Assembly: GCA_018296165.2 (NCBI GenBank) | Contig: JACKQL020000111.1 | Span: 62,001-126,000 of the forward strand | Direction of reading: 5' to 3' | DNA: 64,000 nt | Source: Termitomyces sp. T153 | Taxonomy: Eukaryota; Basidiomycota; Agaricomycetes; Agaricales; Lyophyllaceae | Part shown: positions 37,511-52,384 of the stretch, one piece after another | Layout: each line of letters starts with the position of its first letter | How positions within the stretch are numbered: position 1 is the first letter of the stretch | Translations under genes and position numbers: made by a program | Notes under the pieces: generated by a model | The model's input: only the letters and a program-made list of their open reading frames with translations | Told to the model about the DNA's origin: nothing | Database searches by the model: none

Positions 37511-38559
37511 ATCTGGATACATTGAATTGGTTTATTGCTGCATGAACATCTATACATTTCCAGCAAGAGTTTAGGTTGATATACCACCCAGCTCCATCCA
37601 AAGTATTAAGTATTTGATTGCATCAAGGGTCATATAAGTGACATGTGTCACCTGATTGCAAGCTCAATTTTTTTCTGTTCCAAAAAAAACTGGATATGTA
37701 AGTCAAAACAATTGATCAGATCAGCTGGGTACTTAACCACAATGTGACCCAGACATATGGCAAAAAGGAAATCTCTCAAAATATGCACACATGTAGTCAA
37801 GCCCTCCCAAGCCCTCCTGAATTTGGTAGGCCAACACATTGACCATGCCACTGTGAAATACAAGGAGATCCAGGAGGCCCTTGTCAGTCTAAGAGGTGTA
37901 TTGAACAAGAGGGGATGGATAAAACAAGTAAATGTCAAAAAATAAATAGACATTTTAACATTGTATAATATGACATTAGTTCATGGAAATACAAGTGAAT
38001 GTTGAAAACAAAATAGACATTTTACATTAGTTCATGGAAATACATTATGAAAAAGGAATGACAGAGGGTGACGGGTGATTGTTAGGAAAGGGTGCCTAAT
38101 CTTAATGCCAGTTTTGGATATTGAAGTTTAATTTAGGAAATGAGTCAGGATGAGTGCTTCAGCACAGGCTTGACACCATGTGTCATGGTTGAGTCAAGCA
38201 TTTGGATGTCATGAGATGTGATGACCACCAGCCATGTGAAGTAACCAAGGAAGGTACCCAGGGGCCCACATGAGATAAGAGTTGAATGATATATTGACCT
38301 ACACTGTGAGTTACAGTTATACATACATTATGACTTGCCCTGTGGTGAGAGGTGAGTAATACATTACTCTGCCAGTATCTGGTGGGGATTTTGAGCCAAG
38401 ATGGAATTGCTGATAGTTGCAACACTGATGTAAAGCAACCCAGGAGTAAGAGGTTGTCCATGAATAATCTACAGCTGAGGCACACATACCTTTCCTGGCG
38501 GTGTGTGCAGGATGACACTGCTGGCTGCCACCAAAGTAGCAAGAACTGCCTGTCTTGGC
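37511..38559. other. CpG-poor sequence, no gene recognised
   Basis: A repeated phrase, GACATTAGTTCATGGAAATACA / TTTACATTAGTTCATGGAAATACA, occurs at 37971 and 38021. The minus-strand frame 37648-37953 and the plus-strand frame 37757-37945 are unrecognised. Confidence 0.3.
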
Positions 38560-38635
38560 TGGAAAGAGAATGTCAAACAAGATTATAGTGCCATAGTTCA
38601 AAGAGAATGTCAAACAAGATTATAGTGTCATAGTT
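38560..38635 (+). repeat. 37-bp direct repeat at the right border of the CpG-poor block
   Basis: AAAGAGAATGTCAAACAAGA plus TTATAGTG and CATAGTT occurs twice in succession. CpG-containing host-like sequence begins immediately after (GGACCGGAATGAAGCGG), so the repeat sits on the block boundary. Confidence 0.7.
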
Positions 38636-38989
38636 TAACACCCCACAAGGACCGGAATGAAGCGGATTTGGGTCATTATTTGCCTTCGATGCCCTAGCAC
38701 AACACACCACACTTTTTAAGGGGTCAAAAATATATTGTAAATTGTTTCAATTAGTGTCCGGTGCATATTGAATAATATATAGACATGTGGTATGTGATAT
38801 ATGATAATTTAGCGACAGAATCAGTATGTTCCAGGTGTCAAGAACAGACCAAAATAATTAAGTGTTGATCAGTTGACCGGGTTGATCAAGGCAAACCTCA
38901 CTCAGGGAAGTGCCCGCAGTCATCCCCGTCTGATATCCATCAAGATGATTGGACAATCATCTTATTCGAGCACTCGCTTGCATCATCCA

Positions 38990-42735
<3,746 letters not shown>

Positions 42736-43495
42736 GATGTTCGTGAAATGATATCAGGAGTTGTCACGAATTTAGTACACGAAGGCTGAGGCTCATGTCA
42801 CGTACGGCCAGACTTTAAATTAGTCCTGTGATCGATCCCTGTTTCCGCGAAAATCATAAAACTCTTCTTCCAAACCATCTACGAGTTTACACACAATACA
42901 GTAGCCCGTCTGATTGTCTTTCGCTATTCCACAAGGAGACTGTTGAGGATCTATCTTATGTGATGATTTCGCCTCTCCTCGAGAACGCGCGTCTTACACA
43001 CAGGGTGAATCTTCATTGGTGTATGTCGTGTCATTTGTGCAAGTTGGGAAATGGGCACCAGGTGGGAAAAATAGTGCTCGAAATACGCAAGTTCATCGCT
43101 CTTATAATTAGCTGCACACAACGAACATGTCTGGGCTGCTGAAAGGAGTTTTTGGCGGCTTCTCAGTCACGGTAGCGATAGAATTCCGATCACAAGCTGC
43201 TTGTTCAGATGCGCATGCGAGCGCTTATTGCTAGTCTCTCAATCATAACTCGACACAATCTCTTTATACTACTCTTACTGACCATCTGTCGATCTGCTGA
43301 CCCTGGGATCGGTCAAACGTGCAATGAAAGTCCCAATTCTCACATTTGCTTCCATTTTAATGAAGTTAGCGTACAATGCCTTGTGCTCCAAACCCAGAAG
43401 TCGACGACAATTCCATGACTTCTTCTATTGAACAGCATGTCTAAGAATTGTCTTTAGAACTTCGAATGTTCTTCCTTCCATATGGTTAATATAGT
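42736..43495. other. Intergenic, no gene recognised
   Basis: This is upstream of the SNF2 gene and upstream of the acid phosphatase remnant on the plus strand. The frames at 42828-43142 and 43209-43418 show no family features. Confidence 0.35.
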
Positions 43496-44092
43496 GTGTC
43501 TTCATCTGGACTTGATAATGCAATTCACAGCCCTGTTGTCCTTCACTTCCACCGCCTTGGCCATCCTTATAGGTACCATCTGTACAAGACATACTTGAAT
43601 TTGGTTGTTGACCAGAATGTTGAGGTATCGCCTGCATCCTCCGTAGTTCAGGGCGCAGTTTTCAACCGATTTGTTTCTATCTGGCTTGAAAACACCGATT
43701 ATGCAAAAGCCGCCGCTAACAGTATGTTGCATATATACTTGTATGATGACGATCAAAAACCCATAAACGTTTATTTAGCCGATCTTGAAACTCTTGCTGC
43801 AAAAGGGCTCACCCTCACCAACTATTATGTACTAACCCATCCTTCTGAACCTAAATATGTCGCGGTCCGTCACTTATCTTCACAGGAGAAATTGACCTCA
43901 AATCAGTGATAGTCTGCTGGTGATGACTACTTTGGATTCAACAGTGACCACACCATCAGCTTTCCTCCAAATGTTTCGACCATCGTCGATCTCCTCACGA
44001 AGAGATTCAAGATACCAAGAGATTCAAATGAGGTTCCAGACATCCGAGATATTTATGACTATCACAATTTACAAAAGTATGTCAACTATTGA
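43496..44092 (+). pseudogene. Acid phosphatase (phosphoesterase family) N-terminal fragment
   Basis: From about 43640 the translation reads VVQGAVFNRFVSIWLENTDY, KAAAN, LAAKGLTLTNYYVLTHPSEP and KYVA. An intron (GTCCGT...GATAG, about 43865-43913) then joins to SAGDDYFGFNSDHTISFPPN and VSTIVDLL. This is the N-terminal third of secreted fungal acid phosphatases of the PF04185-type phosphoesterase family, including the Glu-Asn metal-binding ENxDY block and the HPSxPNY block. The Asn in that block is Lys here. After VDLLTKR the similarity is lost, and the frame ends at TGA 44090-44092, inside the end of the convergent KOW gene. Roughly two thirds of the usual ~400 residues are missing. A secretion signal was not convincingly seen. 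Confidence 0.7.
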
Positions 44093-45295
44093 GGAGTAAT
44101 TGTAGCTAGATATTTTGTGGGTAAAAAATAGAAATAATTGTTATCTGCACCTCGTATAGAACCCTTTCGACGTGGACTTACGCCACATTGAATTTTCCCA
44201 GGTGAGATGACAACAAACTCTTTTCCAATGTGTTCACCATTCAAGACGACAACGAGTAATCCTTTGGTTGATGGCTGGACAGGGTGGACATATTGATGTG
44301 GGATTTCCAGCTTATCATGGATGCCGAAGACAATTGTTGCCAGACTGTTGCTTGTTCCATGGCAGAGGCCAGATCGACCCTCGTAAATTCCATTCTTCCA
44401 CCCCATCTCATTCAAGATCGGCCGAGTACCTTTGATTTCCACACTAATCCTCTTGTTTTGCAAGAATGGTAGGTGAAGCCAGGAATTTGAGAGCCTGTTT
44501 CCAGCAGATGTGGCAAATTTTGTCATTGAAGATGGCAGTGGGACAGATGGAAGCAGAGGACGTGAAGAGGGTGGAATATCAGGTCCTGTGAAACCTGACA
44601 TAGACGGAAGAGGATGTGCTTCAGGAGGATGAAAATTGAGATTGGTCCTATAATGGTGTTCAAGCGAATTCTACAGATTTCAGGATGGTATCATACAGAT
44701 ATGCCAGATTTGAAAGGTGGATTCTCTCGACTTTTTGACTCCGAGCTTCAATTTCTACATCAACAAAGTCTGTCAGGTCTGCATACTTACTTTTGCCTTC
44801 GTAACCCTTCAGGATATGGCTGCTAATCACTTTTAAATGTCGACCTATGAGTCGATCATTGCGTCCTTTCCACAGAGGTTCGAGCCGATTCTGAGGAGGA
44901 AGCCTAGGATTCAAGGTATGTGGAAACTTGGAAAATTTGATGAAGTGAGATGGAACTTGGATCTAGCAATATATTATAGCACTAGATAGAATATCAAGGA
45001 ACCAACTCACCTCCTCCAATTTATCGCAATCAAATACTGATACAATTCCCCTATTCACTGCAAGAACCCATCCTCGTGAATTTCGTTGAGAGCCTGCATC
45101 TACTATGACTTCGTCACCAAGCTTGAAATTCCGTCTCAACTGGACCCTTAAAAGAGTTATCAATGGGCCCAAAGGTTCAAGATATACTGAAGCGAAATCC
45201 CCAGTCAAGCTCGAGATAACCCCTTCAGAATTTCGTGCATCGCCCTCGATAATGGCAACTGAATCGCCCACTTGAAGTGTTTTATTGGATATCAT
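44086..45295 (-). pseudogene. KOW-domain SPT5-like protein, C-terminal fragment
   Basis: Agaricomycetes carry many SPT5-like proteins with repeated KOW domains, related to the transcription elongation factor SPT5. The minus strand from 45295 shows one KOW unit (LQVGDSVAIIEGDARNSEGV), a second (FKLGDEVIVDAGSQRNSRGW), a 48-base intron (45010-44963), then a third (NDRLIGRHLKVISSHILKGY) with VERIHLSNLAYLYD. A later exon carries GWKNGIYEGRSGLCHG and VVVLNGEHIGKEFVV and ends at a TAG at 44086-44088. The NGN domain and N-terminal half are absent, so this is a fragment of about 350 codons. Junctions near 44610-44670 are uncertain. I cannot exclude a small expressed protein, but the truncated start argues for a relic. 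Confidence 0.7.
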
Positions 45296-48130
45296 GGCAA
45301 GCGTTCAATCAGTTGTGAACCTAGCAGTCGACATCTCAGAATCGTGAGCCAGAAATACTGGTAAGGAATAGAGGCAAGTGTCGTTGTAGTTTGTGTCAGG
45401 TCTCAGTCTGCGATGCTCCTAAATGTCGAACACATCACACATCTGGACATCTTATCTTATCTATTCACACGACGTCTCTCGACACTCTGTATCATTCAGC
45501 CCTCCACGCCAACCCCACTCGCGATCAGATTTTATGCAATGTCGTTTGCTTTCCCGAGTTCTCTGACATCCAAGTACATTCACTGATGATGCCATCACCA
45601 AATAATGAGACTTCGGGATCTCTCTTAGAATTTGTGGTCGAAATGCTCCTCGTTCATCCAGTGAATCGGTGTGGTCGATCACCTCATCAAGTCCCTCCCT
45701 CGCGATACTCATATCCAATCATGTAGGACCTGGTCTCGGCTTACTTCGAAGTGTGGAACTAGTACTTCCTCGTGGTCAAGTGTTGATATTCGACCTGAGT
45801 ACGGCCGCTATACAGTCACATCCCCAGCCTCCGCCAAAACAAGAACCTATTGCTATTATCAGGATGGCCGTGAATATGCCTGGTGCTCCGAACCTTTCCA
45901 ACAGTTCTTGAGCATGGCATCAATACGGTCTTTCCGGTAAGCGCTTCCTTTCTTCTTGAGTAGCTCTTTTCTGAGGTGATTTTGGAGATTCCTGAGTGTC
46001 GGTTCAGACTCTCGGACTACCAAAAAGGAAGAACTCTCAACGACGTATGAAAGCGCGTACTGGTAATTTCAGGTGCCGATGATAAGTAAGTTGGCGCCTG
46101 AGCGTTCATATTATGCTGAATTTCTCTTCAGATTTTCCAAGATTAGTCCTCACGAGGCGAAAAGCATGGATTCTCAGCATCGTATTCCACTAAACACTGC
46201 ATACGAGGTGCTCGAAGACTCGGAATACGTTCCTGCTGATATTGAACTTGATATCTTTCCTGGTGCTTTACCGCAAGAACCTGACTTGGGGCTACTCTCA
46301 TCAATGCTGGAATATATGTTCCAGGTGCTCCTGTACTTACTCGATCTGCTGATTGTTCCGAAGGTCCTCCGTTTCCTCTTCAGCAAGGCCATGATTTAGA
46401 CCCGAGCCCTCCGACCAGCCATGGGACTCTTGCCATTGAATCAACTCCAATATGAACAACCTGAAGTCTACGATACGGAGTGATCCTTGCACTCGACCCA
46501 GGCCCTTGTTACTAGAACTAGAACTGATACATTTTCATGGCCTCACACCATTTTGGAGCGGCTGCGTTATTGTCGCCGTCAAGACTTGTAGATCCTTCGA
46601 CTTTGAATTTCTGTATCATGTCGAAGATGCCCAGAACTCCGTTTCATGTTGCGTCTGGTTCTTCTCTTGCCGCCCCGTTTTGATATCAACCTCTGGGTAG
46701 ACGTACTCACGGCCTAATCACTTTAAGTCCCCCTCATTTCACTGAATACGATCATTTAGAGCAATTTGTTGCTTCGCGAGCACGTAATCAAACCTCTGAG
46801 GATATACTTACTGAATCGCTCATATCCTCCTTCCTCTCTTCAGATGGAGCGATGTCCTTTCTCGTCTTCCAGTCCTTTGTGTGACAAACACTCCAAGTAT
46901 AGCGATTTAATCTCAAAGACCTTCACAAGATCGCGTGCGCCGTCGTTGGAAGGGACACCTCCGATAAGGAGGCGAAGGTATAGCGATTACGCCTTTGCAA
47001 CCGGCTAGAATACCTGTTAACGGTCCACAAAAAGGCAGGATCAGATTCTTGTAGTGGGATTTCAACTCACTGATTCTCTCTACAGTCGTTACTCCTCATG
47101 AATCAGGAGACCGTATTGACGATTGTGCATATAACATGAAGTCAGAAGACTACACTACATCCTACGCCAACAGGTGACAGTTTTGTACCATCACACCCCT
47201 CATTTTGCAATTGATCACTTTTCCCAATTACAGAGTCTGCATCTGGTCTCCCTTCAAATCCTGACTCTATCGTGTATTTTCTTGACATTAATCACAGGCG
47301 CCTTCATTCACCTTTTCCGGAGCCCAAGATAACCCGAGTACGACTGCCCGATCAAGGATGCATACGACTTTTGTCTCCAGATCCTGACGAAAATTGGAGC
47401 ACACTCCCCGCCAGAAAGAAAGTGAAGACGCAGTTCCTTTTATCGACCGTTTTCCTTGTAAATGATCTCATACACTCTAACAGAATCCCGACATCTGTTA
47501 TCACAACCAGAAAATTCCGCCTACCCAAGCTAAGCCTTGGAAATTCCAAGACTACAGGTTCATCACAGGTTTAAAAAACAGTAATGGACACTCTTTCTGC
47601 TCGTCGTGTCATTACGTTCCCTCCTCTGCCATTGAAATCAGCTTCAGCACGCTTGTCGCATCAAGTGTTTTTCAACAGATTTCACCAGCTATTCATGCAT
47701 GTAAATAACACCTCCTTATGTGAATTTACTAGTACATGGTCTTTCCAACGCCTGAAATGCTCGGTATTGCACTGTCAGTTTCTCAAAATGTTTGCCTCGA
47801 ATCGGCAAAGTTAGTACTTGGACTTTACAAAGGTTCTCCCTCAAATCTGCGAGTTTGTGAACAAGTTGTTGCAGGAGCTTGCCGGGGCCTGTAGTGCCAG
47901 TACTCAATGAATGGCAATCGCACTGCACTCCTCCTTATGTACATAGAATCGAACAGGGCTGAAGGGCTACAGACTAAAACCTCAACATCAAGGGCTACTG
48001 CCACACAAAAAATTAAACCAAAACTAAACATCGCCATCCAAACTGTCGAGCTCCTGAGTCATAATGTATATATACAAACTTCTCAACTGAGCACATACAA
48101 CTGAATTCAGTCAAGATGAATATAGTTACA
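45296..48130. other. Possible gene remnant, unresolved
   Basis: Plus-strand frames of moderate length recur (45391-45726, 45669-45911, 46073-46399, 46766-47008, 47272-47574, 47584-47814). Some have Pro-rich coding-like composition, for example QSHPQPPPKQEPIAI at 45829-45873 and, in another frame, QQGHDLDPSPPTSHG near 46390. They do not join into one convincing product and I recognise no domain. This may be a decayed multi-exon hypothetical gene. Confidence 0.25.
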
Positions 48131-48311
48131 TATAGTACAAAAGCCAAACTGAACGGGATCGGGGTTGGATAGGGATGTAGGATCGGAGTAGGTAGATAAC
48201 AAACAATTATATCAACAAGCTATGAATATTGTACAAAAGCCAAACGGAACGGGATCGGGGGTTAGATAGGGATGTAGGATCGGAGTAGATAGATACAATA
48301 TATCAACAAGA
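48131..48311 (+). repeat. 96-bp tandem duplication
   Basis: GTACAAAAGCCAAAC, GAACGGGATCGGGG, TAGGGATGTAGGATCGGAGTA and ATATCAACAAG occur twice in the same order, 96 bases apart (48135 and 48231). It lies downstream of the Zn2Cys6 gene and is probably in or near its 3' untranslated region. Confidence 0.75.
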
Positions 48312-48805
48312 TACTAAGGCCAAAAAGGATCAAGAAAGTGAACGCACACATGAAGAGCAGCTCTCCAAACCGACCAACACCGAGAATGAGGATCGAGCTA
48401 GGGGAAGCAATCGATGATTGAAACAATAAATGCGTGTATCGGTTCCTAGCTGTCGTGAAGGAAGAAAAGTCGATCAATCAACTAGCATCAGCAAGGGTTA
48501 CTTGAGTCAAAAAGCCAGCGGACGGCCCGACTTTTTCCAGATTCGGAGGCGGACTAGGTGATTGTGGTAGTGGTGGGAGTGAGTAGGGAGTGCAGAGAGC
48601 CGGGCGGGCAAGACAAAGGCAATGAGCGTGGGGCGGGTGTTGGTTAGAGTTTTTGAGTTTGCGCTGGGGGGTGATGGATGGGCGGGGGGAAAGAGGTTAT
48701 ATGGTAGATCTACATTCTTTAAAATGAACCTTCACACGAAAAGTGATTAGATTTGACAACTTGCGGAATGATGAGAAGCGACAACAGCAGCAGTTTTTGA
48801 TGGCC

Positions 48806-49693
48806 TCACCTCACTCGGCATGGTCGCCCTCGGTCTTTAACTGGTTCACTGGTGACCGGAGCCTCAATCGGAGTGGGAGCCGGACTAGCCTCAGCCTTCT
48901 TCGCCGCCTTTCCCTCTATACCACTCCTCTTCTTCTCAACGGGCAGCGCCAGGGACGACACCCACCGCAGGGGCGGCAGCGGTGGCATCGGTCTCGCGCT
49001 GCTCATTGGGGACCGGGGCAGGGGGCGGGGGCTGGAAGGGCCCTGGATACAGGAACGGGTAGCCGTAGGGTGGCACAAAGTACGCAAGGTCGTGTGGAGG
49101 TGGGGGTGCGGCAGTGTGGGACGGGTGTGCGTCTTGGGTGGGAGGGCAGGGGATGAAGTGCGGGGGCGGGAAGTACATGGGGTAGAAGCCAGGGGGCGGG
49201 GCGGGGCCAAGGGGGGCGGGGGGCGGGGCGGGGCCTGGGAGCAGTTCTGCGTCAGGGATGTGCTCGGTGGCGAGGAGCTTTTCCCTGCGTTTGTAGGGCC
49301 CGCGCTTGATGCCCTTTTTGCGCTCCTTGCGCTGGGTGTCGACGCAAGTTTCTTCGATCTTGTAGCGGACGCAGCGCTGGCACGGCCGCCTTTCGTCGCA
49401 GCGCTTGCACGCGTGAGCGCAGTTGATGTACTGGCAGCAGTCAGCAACGACACACGAGACAAGACCCCACGCATAGCTATTTTCAACTGCTTGCGCTTTG
49501 GCCGCAACGCCGGCAGATGATCATAATAGACCGTGCGCATATACCCCGCCTGCCCAGTCCCCGCGCCGTCACTGGCCTCCTGCGCGGCCGGGAACGGCGG
49601 GCATGGATAAACGCCCTGCGGTGGCGGCGGCGGGTAGCCCATGAAGGTCGGCGGGAAGGGCAGGTCCGCAGCATTGGGCGGCCCAGACGCCAT
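48806..49693 (-). CDS. Zn2Cys6-type transcription factor, GC-rich
   Basis: The predicted protein starts MASGPPNAADLPFPPTFMGY and reaches YYDHLPALRPKRKQ. After a probable intron ending CAG it carries a zinc-cluster block, INCAHACKRCDERRPCQRCV, then ETCVDTQRKERKKGIKRGPY and KRR, which is the fungal binuclear zinc cluster plus basic linker. It should bind DNA in the nucleus. A Pro-rich tail follows (ALL-P stretches such as APPPPHDLAYFVPPYGYPFL). The donor side of the intron is ambiguous: the usual extra Cys before INC (CTNC in relatives) is not in frame. Another one-base frame change is needed near 48930-48945 to enter the basic end EKKRSGIEGKAAKK. These may be sequence errors, introns or real damage. 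GC is far above the surroundings. Confidence 0.65.
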   Translation of the reverse strand: MASGPPNAADLPFPPTFMGYPPPPPQGVYPCPPFPAAQEASDGAGTGQAGYMRTVYYDHLPALRPKRKQLKIAMRGVLSRVSLLTAASTSTALTRASAATKGGRASAASATRSKKLASTPSARSAKRASSAGPTNAGKSSSPPSTSLTQNCSQAPPRPPPPLAPPRPLASTPCTSRPRTSSPALPPKTHTRPTLPHPHLHTTLRTLCHPTATRSCIQGPSSPRPLPRSPMSSARPMPPLPPLRWVSSLALPVEKKRSGIEGKAAKKAEASPAPTPIEAPVTSEPVKDRGRPCRVR

Positions 49694-50174
49694 TGCTCAG
49701 CCTGCACCATCGTCGTTCGTTACAAATCAAGTAGTCAGTAAAACAAATGCTCACTCTGATCGTCCGCGCATTCTGGGGATTCTAACGCGGAAAGTGCTGA
49801 GTTTTGGAGTTTTGAAATCCTGACATAATTGCCTCCAATGTTCGTGCTCACACCTCTTTATGGGTGACAAGGGTCGCCGACCATTGTCAGAACCATCTTC
49901 TGAGTGGTTTTATTATCGTAGTACCATCCTGTAAGAATGTCCTATAAAGTGATGAGAAGTGTAGTGATAAAAATGTTCAGTAAAGGGATGATAGAAGAGA
50001 AAAAGAAAAAAAAATCAAGAAGGAAAGGGAGACAAGAAAAGTCAAAAGGGGCTTCTGTGTCCTTGTGTTATTCTTTGTCCACAGAGAGAGACAATGCAAA
50101 AGAGAAAAAAAAATGTAAGTGTGGAGTCATAAGCTTCTATGTGCAAACATCAATGTGTGGATCAATGAAGGATG
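49694..50174. other. Zn2Cys6 gene promoter side and left border of the second CpG-poor block
   Basis: It has A-rich tracts (AAAGAAAAAAAAATC near 50000 and 50105). There is no gene; the Lys-rich plus-strand frame at 49937-50182 reflects the A-rich composition. Confidence 0.35.
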
Positions 50175-51240
50175 ATGTCTGACATAGCATTGCCAAGTAT
50201 TGGATTTACAACAGCCCGCAGCTTGAATCATATGTGGTGCCCACTGCAACTGAGCTAGGAAGGTGGCACCACCAGCCCTCATTGATTGCCCAGCCATGGA
50301 CTTGGGAAAGAATATATGAAGGCAGTTGATGAACCAGCTGCATGTGGGTACATTGCCTGACTGTTTGAGCCATAGTTCTCATGGCATGGGGAACTTTGAA
50401 TTCATAAATTGAGTCCAAGGGTCTGTGTAGTGATTTTCTTCCACATGAGGACATGGTTACCCTTGAAGAATGGGTCAGCTTTGTGAACTGGTAATAAGAA
50501 TTGGAAAGAGTTATTTGTAAGGAGAACTGTGACAAATTTAGTAATTTTCCTGTCATCTAGGAAATTGTCATTGTCTGGATTTCATGGAGCCAAAGTAGGG
50601 CATAGAAAGCATTGCTACAAATAGTCCGTCATTGTGCAACTGAGAATTCTGTTAGTACTCAATCACAAGTGACAAAGCATCTTATGAGAGAGCTTCCTTT
50701 CAGTTTGGGGCTACCCCACAAAGCCTGAGCAATCCTGCCCCATAGTATCTCTTATGATTAAAGCTGGATGTTCCTTGAAAATATTGGGAAAGTAAGGTTC
50801 AAATTGAGAGCAGATGCTGGATATGTGCCAACACTGGAGAGGCAAATGTGGGGAGCCATATACATTATGAATAGTGAGAGGGTTTTGGAGGAGGGTTCAA
50901 CAGGTAAGTCATGGATGCATACAAAGTTTAATAAATAAGAGTTCAAAGCTGAGCTGGAATTTTTGAAGGTCCCATCAGCTACAACAGCACCTAGAAATAT
51001 CAAGCATTTCCTGTAGAGTTGCTCCTTTGTCCAGACTTCCCAAATGGGTCATCTGGACAGTATATCAAACAGTATCATTTTTCTGTTGCCCCAAACAGTT
51101 CCTGAGGGTGTTCAAAAGGGTTTATACCTAGTCCAGGTACATGTTCAACAGCAGGAAAGAAGTTTCCCCTCAATAGCAGGTTGGCAACTTCATTCTGCTT
51201 GCCAGGGATGTGTGGAACCTTGAGCTGGTGTTCTTGATTG
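50175..51240 (-). mobile_element. DIRS-like retrotransposon: RNase H end and tyrosine recombinase
   Basis: Read on the minus strand, 51240-51085 gives LKVPHIPGKQNEVANLLLRG and INPFEHPQELFGATEK, the end of the RT/RNase H ORF. Then 51005-50760 gives SSALNSYLLNFVCIHDLPVE and TLSLFIMYMAPHI, the SAM-like core-binding domain of a tyrosine recombinase. Further down come NSFQFLLPVHKADPFFKGNH and, at 50340-50180, MAGQSMRAGGATFLAQLQWA followed by PHMIQAAGCCKS...CYVRHHPSL. These correspond to the conserved H/Q-x-x-R, RAGGAT and terminal Tyr motifs of YR retroelements. There are stops and frame changes. The RT half of the same element lies at 59202-60470, separated by younger insertions. Confidence 0.75.
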
Positions 51241-51245
51241 ATCAA

Positions 51246-51819
51246 TGTAAGGGGACTGGTCCTTAGATCATCTCACCCTTGCCTAGCTTAGTCTGTTGAG
51301 CTTGGTACCTATATATAGCCAACCTCCCAACTGCCTGGCCCCTTCTTACTCTCTCACCATCTTGACTCCCAGGATTAATGGGTATATCAAACCTGGCACA
51401 TGGTATATTATTGTTGATCATTGATTCTTCTACTACCAGGCACAATTAGTCAATAGTTCATAGTCATCAGTCTTCACTTTGTCATATTAGTTATAGTCAG
51501 TGGGCTACAACTTAGTCATAGATACTTAGTCATCTAGTAGCCTTGTAGTATATAGGTGGACCTGGGCATAGGATATCCCCAGTCCAGACAATAGCATTGC
51601 TTTTGGGTTTATTCACTAGCATAACTGTAAGCTCAGCCAGTGCAGCCCCTCATCTCACCTCACCCTCTGCCTCACCCTCTGCCTCTGCCTCTCATTGGTT
51701 GCCTGCCACCTGCCTGCCATGCCTCTGGCTGGCTGGCTTGCTTCTTGCTTCTTGACCAGATGGTCAGGATGTGAGTGGTGGGCTTGGCTGGGACTAACCA
51801 TGGCCTATATCCCCTTACA
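51246..51819. mobile_element. Solo LTR (574 bp) with ATCAA target duplication
   Basis: It begins TGTAAGGGGACTGG and ends ATATCCCCTTACA, giving perfect 10-base inverted ends (TGTAAGGGGA). It is flanked by ATCAA on both sides (51241-51245 and 51820-51824). A TATA-like CTATATATAG lies near 51307. It interrupts the RNase H coding sequence of the DIRS-like element: ADVLI on one side, INQEHQLKVPHIPG on the other. The boundaries and size suit a solo LTR, perhaps of a copia-type element. Orientation is not certain. Confidence 0.8.
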
Positions 51820-51864
51820 ATCAAGACATCTGCAACTGCCTTTAGGAGGGGATTATAGAGTGGG

Positions 51865-52268
51865 TGTCAGGGGATGTCTCACTTGTCTCCCCTTCTCCTT
51901 CTCCAGTTCTTGTCAGATTTGCTCCATTATAGTTTTCCTTTATTCTCCTTCCTTTTCCCTATCTATTGGTCCTAGTTTCAGCCCTCAGGCTGCACTGGTT
52001 TTCTGTCAATAATTCAGGCCAGTGTGGCTTCTTTGACACTGCCACTGGCTTATGTAACTGCTAACCAATTGCTGACACATCACTTTTGTCTTTTTTCTCT
52101 GTCATACTGTACAGTTGTTTCTCATGAATCCCCAGACTTATTCTCTTTGGATTTCCCTTTGCCAGGTGAGTAGCTATCTCAGTAGACACTGTACAGTACT
52201 GAATAGACTTTGGATTTCCCTTTGCCAGCTATGTAATTGAGCCACAGCCTCCAGAGGTCACCCTTACA
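51865..52268 (+). repeat. 5' LTR of gypsy D (404 bp)
   Basis: TGTCAGGGGATG to CCCTTACA. It lacks a segment of about 37 bases present in its own 3' LTR (between GTTTCTCA and CCCAGACTT). The shortened junction is identical to that in the 5' LTR of gypsy B. Confidence 0.85.
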
Positions 52269-52384
52269 GCAGAACAAGTCTCTAGATTTGGTCTGGGAGC
52301 CCCCTTATCCATTACCTGAGCTTCTCCTTGGTTCCCCAAAAGGTCTCTCCCCCACCAGTGTCTTAGTGCCCCTGTGCCCTTCCT

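Noticed and set aside
37648..37953. Minus-strand 101-residue frame as a membrane protein gene
   Set aside because: It lies in a CpG-poor decayed block, has no recognisable domain, and overlaps an equally plausible unrelated plus-strand frame.
48852..49520. Long plus-strand open frame (222 codons) opposite the Zn2Cys6 gene
   Set aside because: It is a GC-rich antisense shadow; the opposite strand carries the recognisable zinc cluster and basic linker.
49937..50182. Lys-rich small protein
   Set aside because: Explained by A-rich tracts at the edge of the transposon block; no conserved feature.
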